Source: Dipteris shenzhenensis (Eukaryota > Polypodiophyta > Polypodiopsida > Gleicheniales). From it: a stretch of 64,000 bases of DNA. This document shows, one piece after another, positions 10,286 through 21,852 of this stretch. Location of the stretch: NCBI GenBank assembly GCA_047967505.1, contig CM106539.1. One strand, 5' to 3'. The translations under genes were made by a program, and so were the position numbers. The notes beneath the pieces were generated by a model. The model did no database searches, was not told the origin of the DNA, and saw only the letters and a list, made by a program, of their open reading frames with translations. The stretch's first letter is position 1, and each line of letters starts with the position of its first letter.

Positions 10286-10965
10286 AATGCACTTGATAGT
10301 GCAAGATTATGGGCTGCAAAAACAGTCCCGAAGCGAAATACACAGCTCAAAACACTTACTGAAAGTGCACCTTGGCCCTAACCACCTGCAAAATAGTCCA
10401 CTGATTGTGTGGGTAAGCTGGAGATGACAAAGGAGCTGAAGTGAGCTGCTTGGAGTTGAATGAAGCTGTTGGGAGTACTTTTGAACACAATACACGTGTA
10501 GAGAAGAGCCTGAAGAAGTATGGAGACGCCTGGAGCTGCTAGAACACGCCCGAGAGAGGCTGGAGTTGAAAAAGGTCCAGATCTGAGTGATAAATACCGA
10601 AAAATAGCCGAAAACTACTCGAAATCACCTTCTGACAAGGCGTACGAACTCCTAGCACTGTCGCGCAATTGTATGGACAGATCCGTACGGACTGTACGGG
10701 CATCCGTACAACTGTACGGATAAAAAAATAGATTTCCCCCCCGCTTGAAATGGTGCTAGATAGGCTCGTTTGTATGCGGGCAGCTCAGAAATTTTGAAAA
10801 ACGTCGAAATCGAACCTCAAAAGGTTAAAAAACAGTCGTTGGACTGTTGGAGCTACCTCAAATGAAAGCTGGAGAGCTGAATGTGAGAACCAGGAACGCG
10901 CACTCGAGCACCAAGCTTGCGGGAGTCTGGAAGCAAGCGTGGGAATGGGCTCTAGAGATGGAAGC
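10286..10965 (-). other. Presumed 5' leader of a truncated Copia-type element
   Basis: This stretch lies immediately downstream (minus strand) of a primer-binding site and so should be the untranslated leader of an LTR element whose body is lost beyond 10286. No protein was recognised in it. It contains a compact cluster of GTACGG motifs at 10681-10721. Confidence 0.5.
10681..10721. repeat. Cluster of four CCGTAC/GTACGG palindromes
   Basis: Two direct copies of about 20 bp (ATCCGTACGGACTGTACGGG and CATCCGTACAACTGTACGGA) each contain facing CCGTAC and GTACGG arms. The whole 41 bp could fold as one or two hairpins. The function is unknown. Confidence 0.7.
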
Positions 10966-10977
10966 GCTCTGATACCA
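10966..10977 (-). promoter_or_regulatory. tRNA-iMet primer-binding site
   Basis: The minus strand reads TGGTATCAGAGC, a perfect match to the complement of the plant initiator tRNA-Met 3' end. It lies 2 bp from the LTR at 10980-11169. This marks that LTR as a 5' LTR for sequence to its left. Confidence 0.85.
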
Positions 10978-10979
10978 CA

Positions 10980-11169
10980 TGTAAAAACAGAGTGGAGACA
11001 GGTTGTGAACAGAAGTGAGAAAGAGTGCACACACAAGAAAGCTCCAATAGAAATGTTCAAATGAAACAATACAAGTACTTGGTATATATAGTACCTAAGT
11101 ACTAGTGGTCAACCATAGGGTTGACTTTATGCCTACACCACCATATCTTTGTAATCTCTTACACTAACA
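10980..11169 (-). repeat. 190-bp LTR flanked by both a primer site and a purine tract
   Basis: The minus strand begins TGTTAGTG and ends TTTTTACA, giving the TG...CA termini of an LTR. On its left is a tRNA-iMet primer site. On its right is a purine-rich tract (CTCCATGGGAGGG, minus strand). The LTR therefore has internal-type sequence on both sides, as in LTR-internal-LTR-internal chains produced by recombination. It contains an inverted repeat GTCAACC/GGTTGAC at 11108-11125. Confidence 0.75.
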
Positions 11170-11640
11170 CCCTCCCATGGAGAAAAGGTGAGGGACTACT
11201 GGAATGGCACCAAGAATAGAACATGACAATAATGGACTACTAATCTGTGCACCCCATGTAACTCAGGGGCTAAAGTCTGAGCATGTTTAGAGGTTGAGCC
11301 AAGCACTCTCATGGCTTGAGACTCAACATGACTCAGAGGCTCACATATTAGCATGGCTACATGACCTACTCATAGGTCTAGGAATACACCACCATCCTGG
11401 AACTCGGACAAGCCTGATAAAGAGACCCTATCAAAGCCAATACATGGCTCTTGGCTCCAAAATAGGGTGACATGGAGCCACACACCATAGATAGCAAAAT
11501 ACCGTTTTAGGAGGACTATCCAAGGCTGAGAAGCTTTATTTACTCAAAGATATTATTACATTCAAGTTTTTGGAATACATTAAGCTCGTGGACATAATTT
11601 AGAAGACATATTCATCATCCTCATCTACCTCTTGAGGGAA
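11170..11640 (-). other. 3' internal sequence of a Copia-type element, no protein seen
   Basis: The segment sits between a gag remnant and an LTR on the minus strand and starts at the LTR with a purine-rich tract (11170-11190). No protease, integrase or polymerase motif is present, so the pol region has been deleted or replaced here. Confidence 0.5.
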
Positions 11641-12500
11641 AGATAGATTTCACATATGAGCAGTGAGAGAAAAAGTTTGTGTCGGAGTGTCTTTCTTCTT
11701 CTTCTTCACTAGTGGCAGCTCTAGCCAAGTTAGCATGCTCCTTGGATTGTTGTTGGAAAGATTTTGAAAACAACGGTCCTCTGTATGACTACGCTTCTTA
11801 CAATACGTACACTTGAACGGTTTGAATGGATTTTCTCTCCTCATAGAAATTGTGTTTTTTTCATTTATGATCGAGAAGCATTGCAACCATTTCATCAAAG
11901 GGCATATCCCATGCTACACGAAGTGCTGGTATAAGATCACGATAATGAGGAATATCCTCAATGTTGGAAAGGAGGACAACCACCTGATCATCTTTGCCAA
12001 CAGGGCCCTTCAAAGCAGCAAGTTGGGTGATGAGGGATTCCATATGACTCAAATGAGAATTAAGATAATCTTCATGTTTCATATGGAGTTTAAAGAATTC
12101 TTGTCTGAGAAATAATTTGGAATTGAAAATTTTGTTATCAAATAAACGCTCTAGCTTGTCCCCCAACTCATGTGCAGTGTCATCAAAATCTAAGTGATGA
12201 AGAACTTGATCAAACAACAAACCCAAACCAATGATAGAAACAGCTTTGTCATAAAGGATTTTCCCAAGCTAGAATTTTCTTTTCATCACATATAGGTTTC
12301 TTGTCTTTGCCACTAACCAGCTTCCACACACCTTCCTTCATAAGTAGAAGCCTCAGCTTGGTTTGCCAAGTTGGAAAGTTCTTACCAAAAAACTTTTCAC
12401 TGACAATTCCTATTTTGGCATACTCCATGTCTACTCCAAATGTTGCAACAATACGGGTTGAAGAGCGATCTTGGAGTGTATGGGCTGTAGTAGTAGCTTA
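11641..12500 (-). pseudogene. Copia gag remnant (UBN2-type) with zinc knuckle
   Basis: The minus strand encodes a Copia Gag. The N-terminal GVWKLVSG type motif is near 12320-12350. The frame shifts near 12230, and the UBN2-like part (LGDKLERLFDNK, then LHMKHEDYLNSHLSHMESL) lies at 11861-12226. A knuckle CTYCKKRSHTEDRC is at about 11775-11815. The knuckle lacks the usual glycine before histidine. The 5' end of the gag is cut where LINE-3 begins near 12505, and no pol follows. Confidence 0.75.
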
Positions 12501-12504
12501 GCTT

Positions 12505-13129
12505 GCAGTTAGGACAGAAAACCAGATGGGGGGTGGAGTCAATAAACACTTCTTCTCTACTCTTGGATCCAGACATAGTAGGGAGCGTGTTTCGAAGCTC
12601 ATTGACTTAAATGGAATTTTGCAAAGAGATCTAGATCCTGTATTGTGTAAAGCTTCAGATTTTTATGCTTCCCTCCTCATAGCCGATCCTGATACTCAGA
12701 CTAGAGATGATAATCAGATGCTAGACATATTATTTGGCAGAATATTAATGTGTTTGTGTAATCGGATATGTGAGTTTCTCTAAATGCACCTTTCACCAAC
12801 ACAGAGTTTAGGACCGCCCTCTTGGCCTTTGTGTGCTAGACATATTATATTGCAGACTATTTCCATGTTGGTGAAAGTAGATATGTGAGTTTCTCTGAAT
12901 GCACCTTTCACCAGCGCAGAGTTCAGGACTGCCCTCTTGGCCCTTCACAAGGGCAAGTGCCCAAGTTTAGATGGACTTTCTCCCTCATTCTTTAATGATT
13001 GGGAATCACATTACCTCAGCCCTACAGGGAGTTTGGGACTTGGGTGAGATACCTGGCTCACTTATGGAGGATCTCATTCATCTTATCCCAAAGGGAGGTT
13101 GCATAAATTTAGTGTCACTAGTGGAGATC
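12505..13129 (+). pseudogene. LINE-3 segment: start of the RT region
   Basis: The segment begins with the VNKHFFSTLGSRHSRE block seen in the other LINEs. It then has FYASLLIADP, an internal tandem duplication, LQGVWDLGEIPGSLMEDLIH and LIPKGG, and stops at 13129 inside what should be RPITLLG. It resumes at 19561-19566 on the other side of the Gypsy element. The reading frame is broken by the duplication and several indels. Confidence 0.85.
12719..12935 (+). repeat. Tandem duplication of about 108 bp inside LINE-3
   Basis: Two diverged copies share GCTAGACATATTAT at the start and TATGTGAGTTTCTCT, CACCTTTCACCA and CCCTCTTGGCC toward the end. They meet near 12827. The other two LINEs have a single copy of this segment. 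Confidence 0.75.
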
Positions 13130-13562
13130 TGTAAACGACTTTATCTATGCCTGAATCTCTATTCCTACATTAAATCAAGCACGGGCGATGGCATTATTGT
13201 TGTTCCACCCAGCCAAAAACTCGTGGATAGCAAATCGTCAGATACATCATTTTCTTCGTTATTTCTTTCATGCTTATCCATGAGACCCTCATTTCCCTAG
13301 ATAGTTCTCCTTGTCAAATGTCAACATTTTAGCCTCTCCACTTGGTGCACCTTTTTACCCCTCTCTTGGCACATTTAGGTGCACCTAGGCCTTAGCACTC
13401 AGAACTACCTAGTCAATGCCATTCCACCCTCACCTAGGACCTTGGCAGTTACTTCTCTTGACCATTTCAATTACGCACATTAACTATTACAAAAGTTGGT
13501 CATCTAAGAGAAAATGCCCACCGATCTATCCGAGGTCATGCTATCCCGGCTAGAGCATAACA
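13130..13562 (-). repeat. Gypsy 3' LTR (433 bp)
   Basis: Its boundaries are TGTAAACG at 13130 and GCATAACA at 13562 (plus-strand reading). It lacks a 36-bp stretch present in the partner LTR near 19328-19365. It is preceded on the plus strand by the target duplication AGATC. Confidence 0.95.
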
Positions 13563-13574
13563 TTCCTTCCCTCT
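13563..13574 (-). other. Gypsy polypurine tract
   Basis: The minus strand reads AGAGGGAAGGAA directly before the 3' LTR and directly after the stop codon of the polyprotein (13575-13577). This is the primer for plus-strand DNA synthesis in LTR elements. Confidence 0.85.
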
Positions 13575-16500
13575 TCAAGCATCAGCGTCCTCGATGATGA
13601 AATCTGGGAACGCTCTCCGTAACTGGTATACGGATTCCCAGGTAGCTTCCGATAGAGGCTGACCATGCCATGCAACCAACACCGTGGGTATCTTCCGATT
13701 TCGTATTTGCATTGTTCCTCGGTCCAGGATTCTCGTTGGCTTGCGCCTTGCAATATCCTCTATCTCCTGAAACAAAACCACACCTTCGATTAGTGAGTCA
13801 CCTGTATGCAAAAATTTCTTTAAGCGCGAAACATGAAAAACCGGGTGCACCTTACACCCCTGTGGCAATTCTAATTTATAGGCTACACTGCCTATTCTCT
13901 TTAGAATTAACCACGGCCCACAGTATCGAGGTGATAATTTAGCACACTCCCCTGAAGTCAACGACTTCGAGTGCGAAGGAACTCTGAGAAAAACTTTTTC
14001 TCCTTCCTTAAATACTCTTATAGACCGATTTTCATCCGCATACACCTTGGCTCTATCCATAGCCTGGCGGATATTAGCTCTCGCAAGTGCTAGCATCTCC
14101 CGCATCTGAACTACAAAGTTCGCGGCACTAGGCACTTTCTGAGGTACTCTAACTATAGTTGGATTTACTGGTCTATAACCATAGTTCAGTTCAAACGGAC
14201 TGAACCCGGTAGAGGAATGTTTCCTATCATTGTAGGCAAACTCCAACAATGGCAACCACTTGTCCCACGTATGTTGCCTCAATGACACATATGCCCTCAG
14301 CATATCCTCTAAAGTCTGGTTGACTCTCTCCGTCTGACCATCCGTCTCAGGATGATCCCCACTACTCATTCCCAACTCAGTCCTTAGTGTCTCAAATACC
14401 GCTGTCCAAAAATGACCAGTAAATCTGACATCTCTATCTGACACTATGGATCTAGGAAATCCATGCAGACGAAATATATGTCTGAAGTGAGCCATCTTGG
14501 TTAGACGATCAACCACCACAAGGATAGAATTATACCCTCCTTGTGTTGCAGGTAGCCCTACAATAAAGTCCATGGAAATGCTCTCCCACTTACTTAGTGG
14601 TATTTCCAAGGGCTGTAAAAGTCCGGGTGGCTTCACCCGCTCGGTCTTACTTACTTGACACGAGAAACACCGTGTCACATATTCATGAATATGCTTTTTC
14701 ATCTTTGGCCAAAAGAAATCTCGCTTCACGAGATCATATGTCTTCTCGACTCCTGGATGTCCCGCACACGGGCTATCATGGCATTGTCGAATGACTCTCT
14801 GCCTGAGATCATTCTGACCAGGTACTACAACCTTGCCATTTCTAACTAGCATACCATCCCTTATGGTATATCTTGCATAAGTTTGGCCTTTTCTGGATGC
14901 CAGGTCATCCTTTTCATTTTCCCCGGGTTTTAACACATGAGCTTTAGGCCACAAGCTCTGGACAAACTCGTCCACTTTTTGAGTTTCTCTTATCTCGGTC
15001 ATTAGAGCACTCTCTAATACCGTGAAACTCAGGTTGTGCATAATGCGAGTCAACGCATCAGCAACCTTATTGTCTTTTCCTCTTCGGTACCGAATCGTTA
15101 GATTAAACTCCTGCATGAGCTCTGCCCACCTAGCTTGGCGGCCCCTCAAGTCAGGCTGTTTACAAAAATGTTTCAGAGTATCATGATCCACATCCACATA
15201 AAACTCTGAACCATACAAATAATGCCTCCATGTTTTCAAAGCATGAATAACAGCATACAACTATAATTCATGAGTTGGCCAATTCCTTTGAGAGGGAGAA
15301 AGCTTCTTGCTTTCAAAGGCTACTGGCCTTCCCTCTTGAAGGAGGACTGCTCCTACCGCAATGCCACTTGCATCGGTTTCTAGGAACAACGGTTTCTGGG
15401 GATCAACTATTTTTAACACCGGTCCTGTGACCACAGCTTGTTTTATGGTGTTAAAACTTTCTTGTTGATTCTGTCTCCAAATAAAAGGTACTTTATCTGA
15501 GGTCAGATCAGTCAATGGCGATACTATTCCGGAATATCCTTTGATATGCCTTCTATAAAACTGGACAAATCCCAAGAATGATCGCAGCAGTGCGGTCAGA
15601 CTCTGAGGGATTGCCCATTTTAGTATCGCAGCCACTTTCTTCGGATCCATTTCTACCCCCTGTGGAGTAATTATGAACCCTAAGTATTCAAGCCTAATCA
15701 TACACAGTATAGTTTTCTTTTTATTTACATAGAGACTGGCTTTCCTCAAAGTACTGAACACTACTCTTAAGTGTTCACGATGCTCAGTAATACTTTTACT
15801 GAATATCAGGATATCGTCAATGAAATGTACTACGAACTTTCCGATATACTAACGTAGTAAATCGTTCATAAGCATGACGAAGGTCGCTGGAGCATTGGTA
15901 AGTCCGAAGGGCATTACCAAAAACTCATAATGACCAGACCTGCTTCTAAAAGCGGTTTTATGCACATCCTCGGCTCTAATCCGGATCTGATGGTAGCCAC
16001 ACTTAAGATCTATCTTACTGAAAACCACGGCTCCATGTAATGCATCTAGCAAATCATCAATCCGAGCCATCGGATACCTGTGCTTAACAGTGATATTATT
16101 CAATGCTCTGTAATCTATACAGAGGCGAAACGTATCATCCTTTTTCTTCTTTAATATCACTGGCGAAGCAAAAGGTGAGAAACTTGGTTGAATCTGCCCC
16201 AACTTGAGGTATTCTTCCAGTTGTCTACGCACCTCCGCCTCTTCAGCAAAACTCATTCTATAGGGAGGTTTATTTACAGGTTCTGCCCCCGGGATCAGTT
16301 CAACCTTATGTTGAACTTTCCGCTCTGGAGGTAACCCATAAGGTAGTTCATCCCTAAAACATTCAGAGAACTCCTCTGTTATAAGATTAGCCAGCTTGGC
16401 CATCTCACCACTTTGCGTAACATCAGTGCTAGCCGAATCATCCACCGGCTCTACCGATGCTGTGCAAAGGAATAAAAACTCTACTTGAGCTTTTCTGATT

Positions 16501-18227
16501 TCCATCACGGAAACCAACGGTCCCTGAGGTATATCTTTTTCACCTCGTAAGACATAAAGCACATCATTCATCTTGAATTGATATACGTGCTTTTTCCAAT
16601 CAATGGCTGGAGTCTTCCTAGAATGCCACGCCATACCCAGGGCTATATTTGCATGAGCAAGCTTGGTCATTTCAAAATCAAGCTTCTCAGCATAGTCCTG
16701 AATCCGAAGTTCCAACTGGGTAACCCTTTGGTCCCATACTTCAGTTGAACTTCCATCTGCCATCCTGACTGTATACGCATAGTCAGATGGACTTGTCTTT
16801 AATTTCAGCCTCTTCACGAGCTTGGAGTTAATCACATTGTGAGTTGACGCCGAGTCAAACAACACAATCACATCATGACTGGCCACTTGCCCTTTCATTT
16901 TAATTAACTTCGTATCATTAAAGGCCGTATACCCCGTTGCTGCGGGCTTAGATAGGATGTTATCAGGTGCACTCGTCACTAACTTAGCAACAGATACACA
17001 TAACAAACAAGGTACTAACCTCTGAGAAGGTCCCGCTAGTTGCATCTGCATATGTTCCGCATTGGGACTGTCCTGCATTTCCACGTCGCATTCAGATATT
17101 ATCATATTAGCCGTGCGACGGTCTTTATTTAGTGGACAATCCTTCCACTGATGTCGCTGAAGGCAGCCGAAGCACAATCCTTCTTTTCTAGCTTTCTCTT
17201 TTTGTTCAGGGGTCAACGAGGACTTTGACCAAGCCCGAGCTTCCATTGGAGTTATTTTCCTTTTCACCCCAACGGTGGTACTTGTTTTTACTGGTCCCTC
17301 AACCGGCTTCACCTGCTTGGTTTGGCCACTTGGCTGCGAGACACTTGTCTTTGAAACCCATTTCCTCGGAAATCCCCCTTTTTTCGGGTACTCATACTGA
17401 GTCCCTGCCTGCACAAATCCACCAGATCTGCCTCTGGCATCCTCATAGTTCAGGGCTACTGCTATAGATTCATCTAATGTAGTCACATATTTAGCCCGAA
17501 CTTTCATTTTGATTTTGTCGTTCAGTCCATAGATATAGTCTTTTAACTGAACCGACATAGGGAGAGGGTCTGTTATTTTCATGACACATTCCCTAAATTT
17601 GTCAGTGTACTCTGCCACTGACAGACTCCTCTGACGAAGATTTCTATAAGCATCCCAAGCTCGGGATTCTTCATCAGGTGGAAGAAAGTGTTTCTTGAAT
17701 TCAGCTTTAAACCCTTCCCAGGTGGTTGGAGCAACTTGATCCTTCTGTTGCTTTATCCACCATCTGTCCGCTGCCTCAATAAATAGGTGTGTGGCCTCGC
17801 GGATTTTCTTTAGATCGGATCTAATTTCACAAATGGCGAAGGCTTCTTCCCACTTGTGTAATCAAACCTCGATCACATCAGAGCTGCGCTCGATCATCCG
17901 ACTAGCGTACTTCTCCAGTCTATAATTAGCGATATTAGGCACTTTGACCCTTGCGCGCTCTAAGGAATGTATACTGGGCTCTGGCTCTGCTGGAGCTTTG
18001 CCCTTATCAATTCTAGACGGTCTAGCCGACAAGGCTTGCACCATCTCCCTGATCTCATTTTGACCAGCATTCACTTGAAGCTGCTGGTTCATAATTTGCT
18101 GTAAAGCATCCTCTAATATCAAAATCCTACCAATCAATGTAGGTGCTGCATGATGTGACATCTGTTGTGTAGACTGTACTCTAGACTCACTAGGATTCAC
18201 CCTAGAATTCTGCCCTTCTGCCTCCAT
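13575..18227 (-). pseudogene. Gypsy Gag-Pol polyprotein with three in-frame stops
   Basis: One frame of 1550 codons runs from ATG 18225-18227 to the TGA at 13575-13577. It is interrupted only by TGA (17862-17864), TAG (15849-15851) and TAG (15261-15263). Domains in order are: Gag; a knuckle [13 protein letters not shown] at about 17137-17177, one residue shorter than CX2CX4HX4C; a retropepsin with [10 protein letters not shown] near 16850, where the family has D-S/T-G; RT with CIDYRALN (about 16130) and FIDDILIFS (about 15800); RNase H (TDASG near 15375); and an integrase zinc finger and core with SDRD and DGQTERVNQ. A C-terminal chromodomain-like segment (ILDRG...LVAWHGQPLSEATWE) lies near 13610-13680. 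Between MAHF and FRLHGFP the integrase core lacks roughly 15-20 residues found in relatives. The copy is not competent as it stands. Confidence 0.93.
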
Positions 18228-19071
18228 AGTTCCACAATGGAAGAGGGTTTTTTTTTTTTTTTTTCAGTCTTTTCTAAAACCCAAATAACCAATATATACA
18301 CCCTTTACTTCTGTTCTGCTTTCCTGGGTTTTTTTTTCTTTTCTACGGTGCAGAAATAACAGGACCATATGAAAAAGAAACTATATGGAAAGAAGAGCTC
18401 CCTGATTTCTCCTCGTGAAAGGTACCAACGCCCGATGTAGCTCCCATGCAAACAGAGCGCTAGCTAGCGGGACATCCCTCTCTTACTTCGTTGAGTATTT
18501 CAGACCACATGACACCCACTGTCAATGACCCTTCCTATTTTTCTTGTTACACCGTCGATCGCCCAGGATCACGTCACGTACAATCCTCGTTACGGTCCAC
18601 CTCCTAAATCTGCACGCCGTTTGTTCGTCAACATCGCACGAGGTAAAATATGCTCTGATTAAAGAAGGTCCCGCAACCCATTGATTTACGATCCTACGCC
18701 TTCACCGACGAATATCCACGTCACCTCTGCGCTCCACCTGCTACCAGCCGCTATTCAGAAGCCCCGTCGGGTTTTCTTTTGGACTCTTCTTCATACAAAA
18801 TCAGCGTCGATTTGTTGACCCATAAGCTCTTGGCTATGGCAGACGATCTCGAAAAACAGCCACCAACGCTTTTTCGACGTCAACAGAGTCCAAGCTCACA
18901 TCCAGCTCGACACATCTATCCTTTCTAGACCCTACGCTCCTCTTGGCGCAAATCAAGCACCTGTCAGCGCCTCACTGTGATCAGCTCGTCGTAGCAGAAC
19001 ACCAAACAAAATTGGTCGTCCACCTTCCCTTCACAGGTTTCGTCGTAGATCACGAATCCCTTTCATCATCT
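18228..19071 (-). other. Gypsy 5' leader
   Basis: Untranslated sequence between the primer site and the Gag start. It contains a T16-type run at about 18247-18264 and a second T-rich run near 18330 (A-runs in the element's sense). No additional protein is evident. Confidence 0.75.
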
Positions 19072-19089
19072 AACCATGCTCTGATATCA
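19072..19089 (-). promoter_or_regulatory. Gypsy primer-binding site (tRNA-iMet)
   Basis: The minus strand reads TGATATCAGAGCATGGTT, which matches the plant initiator tRNA-Met 3' end over 18 positions with one mismatch (A for G at position 3). It lies 2 bp inside the 5' LTR. Confidence 0.9.
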
Positions 19090-19091
19090 AA

Positions 19092-19560
19092 TGTAAACGA
19101 CTTTATCTATGCTTGAATCTCTATTCCTACATTAAATCAATCACGGGCAATGGCATTATTGTTGTTCCACCCAGCCAAAAACTCGTGGATAGCAGATCGT
19201 CAGATACATCATTTTCTTCGTTATTTCTTTCATGCTTATCCATGAGACCCTCATTTCCCTAGATAGTTCTCCTTGCCAAATGTCAACATTTTAGCCTCTC
19301 CACTTGGTGCACCTTTTTACCCCTCTCTTGGGGCACATTAAAAACCACTTGCCCCTTGGCATTATTGCACATTTAGGTGCACCTAGGCCTTAGCACTCAG
19401 AACTACCTAGTCAATGCCATTCCACCCTCACCTAGGACCTTGGCAGTTACTTCTCTTGACCATTTCAATTACGCACATTAACTATTACAAAAGTTGGTCA
19501 TCTAAGAGAAAATGCCCACCGATCTATCCGAGGTCATGCTATCCCGGCTAGAGCATAACA
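19092..19560 (-). repeat. Gypsy 5' LTR (469 bp)
   Basis: Starts TGTAAACG at 19092 and ends GCATAACA at 19560 on the plus strand. It is followed by the target duplication AGATC at 19561-19565. Confidence 0.95.
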
Positions 19561-20118
19561 AGATCTATCACATGCCTGGGCATGTGCTACAAAATTCTGG
19601 CCAAAGCAATAAACCTGCTATTGCAACCCTTCTCGATCTTATTCATGACAGGCAGACTGGTTTTGTGCATGGCAGAAGCATCTTTGATAATATCTTCGCA
19701 TTCTGGGAAGCTTCACAGTGGGCCATGCACAGTTGGTCAGAGTTCTACTCTTGGACTTTGAGAAAGCCTATGACAAAGTAGATCTGGGCTCTCTGGAGGG
19801 CACCCTTATTCATTTTGTCTTTATAGTTGCATGGATCAGCGGGATTTTCTCTTTATATAGACCAGCCCATAGCCAAGTGCTTATTGATGGTGTAAGGGGA
19901 GATAGTTTTGAGATCTCGAGATTAGTCCGGCAAAGATGTCCCCTTGCTCCCTTTTTGTTTTTATTTGTGGCTGAAGCTATGAGTATCCATATTAGATCTT
20001 GATTTGATATTTTTGGACAGAGAGTTCCTTTGAGACAGGAAGTGGAGCTTTTAGATAGTGAGATGGTAGATGACATTGCTATTTTTTTGGATGCCATGCC
20101 ACAAGTGCTCACTTGTCT
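19561..20118 (+). pseudogene. LINE-3 segment: central reverse transcriptase
   Basis: It resumes the LINE directly after the Gypsy duplication and reads LIHDRQTGFVHGRSIFDNI, then after a shift LLLDFEKAYDKVD, VLIDGVRGDSFEISRLVRQ and CPLAPFLFLFVAEAM. The catalytic motif region follows near 20060-20080 as MVDDIAIFLDAM, where siblings have LADDTA. It ends in a shifted frame at about 20118. Confidence 0.88.
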
Positions 20119-20889
20119 CTCATTGTCATCTTGTATTGTCCTTTTGAGAGTCTTTCATGATTTTCTTGTTGGGGCTTAGGCCCCAACACATTGGCTATCA
20201 CGATCAAACGGACTTATCGACGAGAGTACAGTTGCTATCATTGTTCATTGCATGCAAGTAGGAGAATAGAACCAGACGTTTTGCTTGAGAGACAACAGCC
20301 ACACTATCATTCCAAGAGCCCCATATATATTTGATGAGAGCAATCAAGAATCTCATAATGACATGTACATATCTTTTCATCTCTATGAATTTGTCAAAAC
20401 TGCTCTAATACCAACTATGAAATCTAAATGTAGTTTTATTGAGAAATCAAAGAAGCCCAAAAGCTACAACTAAGAAAGAAACTCAAAACCACACTTGTAT
20501 TATTTCACAAGGTTAATAATCCACCATTGCCACACCATCTCTTGAGAGCTTTCTATGAAGTGCATAGTGCAAATGCAGAGCTATGCAAGGAAGCTAAGGA
20601 AATCAGTGATGAAGACGAGCTTATTTTATTGCGACAGGTGATTCTCATCAGACTAGGTCTTTGACATGCCATGTTTGTAACTCCGAAGTTTTGCATGACA
20701 TTTCGTCTTTCTTCTTGCATAGAGCTTCCTTCTAAATCCATTTGATAGATTACATTACATCGAGGGCTTTGCTTGGCAGTTTCTTTTTGTCCCAATAAGG
20801 TAGCGGCAATTTGGAGCTTTATTTGTCCAAGACATCAAATCGAGAGTGTATGGGGGGTGGTATCAAAAGGTGTGTATGTGTGGTGCCAA
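20119..20889 (-). mobile_element. Unclassified insertion in LINE-3, possible LTR piece
   Basis: About 770 bp separate LINE segments that are adjacent in the sibling copies. It contains GCTCTAATACCA at about 20404-20415, the reverse complement of TGGTATTAGAGC, one change from an iMet primer site. To its right (about 20417 onward) is sequence that could be a minus-strand LTR. Exact ends and duplications were not found, and no protein was recognised. Confidence 0.4.
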
Positions 20890-21104
20890 GGGGATTTATT
20901 CTGCACTGCTACGTGGCATATATTAATTGGCATTAATCCAATGGCTTTTGGATCAATGACGAGGACACTCTAGTTTGGGGAAGTCACATAGGTTTCACTT
21001 GGATTGAGAGGGGTGTTTCCGTCAGATACTCGGGATGCCAGGTTGGCTTGGACATCTCTTTGACACAAGAGTTTGCTCTGGTGTTGGAAAGTGTAAGGAG
21101 AAAG
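20890..21104 (+). pseudogene. LINE-3 segment after the RT catalytic motif
   Basis: It matches the part of the LINE-1 copy that follows the catalytic motif: DLFCTA, INPMAFGS, a stretch over frameshifts related to VSVRYLGWQVG, then VLESVRRK up to 21104. It resumes at 23382 with LIFWGSTKLD on the far side of the Copia-2 insertion. Confidence 0.8.
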
Positions 21105-21822
21105 TGTAAGAAAATAATACAACGTCTGTGCTCAACAAATAACAGGATCTCGTACGCAAGAGAGAAAACAAGATAGTATGGAGAATCGAAAATATGATTA
21201 TTGTAGAACTGATACAATAGATGGCGTTGCCTCCCGACCGTGCGCTCCTGTGAAAGAAGCTTCGATGGCATGCTGGAAACAGTAGAAGACGGAGGCTGGA
21301 TGCTAAGGAATCAGGGTTGTTGTAGCCAGTGATGAAATGGGCTTCACGGGCTTGCTCTTATATAGCCACCAGTCATAGTCGGTCACCCAGTCCGCTCAAA
21401 ACGGACGACTGGGGGTCGGTCCCGAAATAGGCCACCGACCATACGATAGAACTGGTGCGCAAAACAGAGCAACTAACCTATGGTATCCGTTCGGCCAAGA
21501 GCCATCCGGGATGATCTGAGGCTCCAAACGGGCCCTGTAACCCCCGAGAGTGGTGGGCTGCCCCGGGAAATGCTTCGTCTACCCTCAGTGCGGTCAGTCA
21601 AGGGATGCCTTCCTGCACTTGCATGTAGCCTAGTTGGCGGTGTGCCAACTTTATCTGAAGCCGTCCAGCCATCAGACCACACATGGCCCCCATCTGGTGT
21701 CCAAACCAGGACCCACTGGATAACCGAGCTACTCAAATGCCTTCTCCTCATATGGGGGGCTTACAAGTAGAGTTAGTTGGTTCCCGCGTAGCTACACGAG
21801 AGTGGAGCATTGATATCTAACA
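21105..21822 (-). repeat. Copia-2 3' LTR (718 bp)
   Basis: It runs from TGTAAGAA at 21105 to TATCTAACA at 21822. A polypurine tract (AGGGGGGG on the minus strand, about 21823-21830) adjoins it on the right. Confidence 0.9.
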
Positions 21823-21852
21823 CCCCCCCTCAATGTCCATCCGCAAGTGAAC

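Larger units (their letters stand above)
13130..19560 (-). mobile_element. Complete Ty3/Gypsy LTR retrotransposon, chromovirus-like
   Basis: A 6.43-kb element is delimited by LTRs at 13130-13562 and 19092-19560 with TG...CA ends, and by 5-bp target duplications AGATC at 13125-13129 and 19561-19565. It carries a tRNA-iMet primer site, a polypurine tract and one collinear Gag-Pol frame. By eye the LTRs differ at five positions over about 433 aligned bases (near 1.2%), plus a 36-bp indel. The insertion is therefore relatively young. It sits inside LINE-3 in the opposite orientation. Confidence 0.96.

Noticed and set aside
13575-18227. Stop codons in the Gypsy frame repaired by U-to-C RNA editing
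   Set aside because: Such editing removes stops in organelle transcripts of some ferns and hornworts, but this is a nuclear transposon. Simple mutational decay explains the stops, and they match methyl-cytosine deamination.
20285-20473. Short plus-strand frame in the LINE-3 insertion
   Set aside because: It overlaps a likely LTR and primer site on the other strand and has no protein motif.
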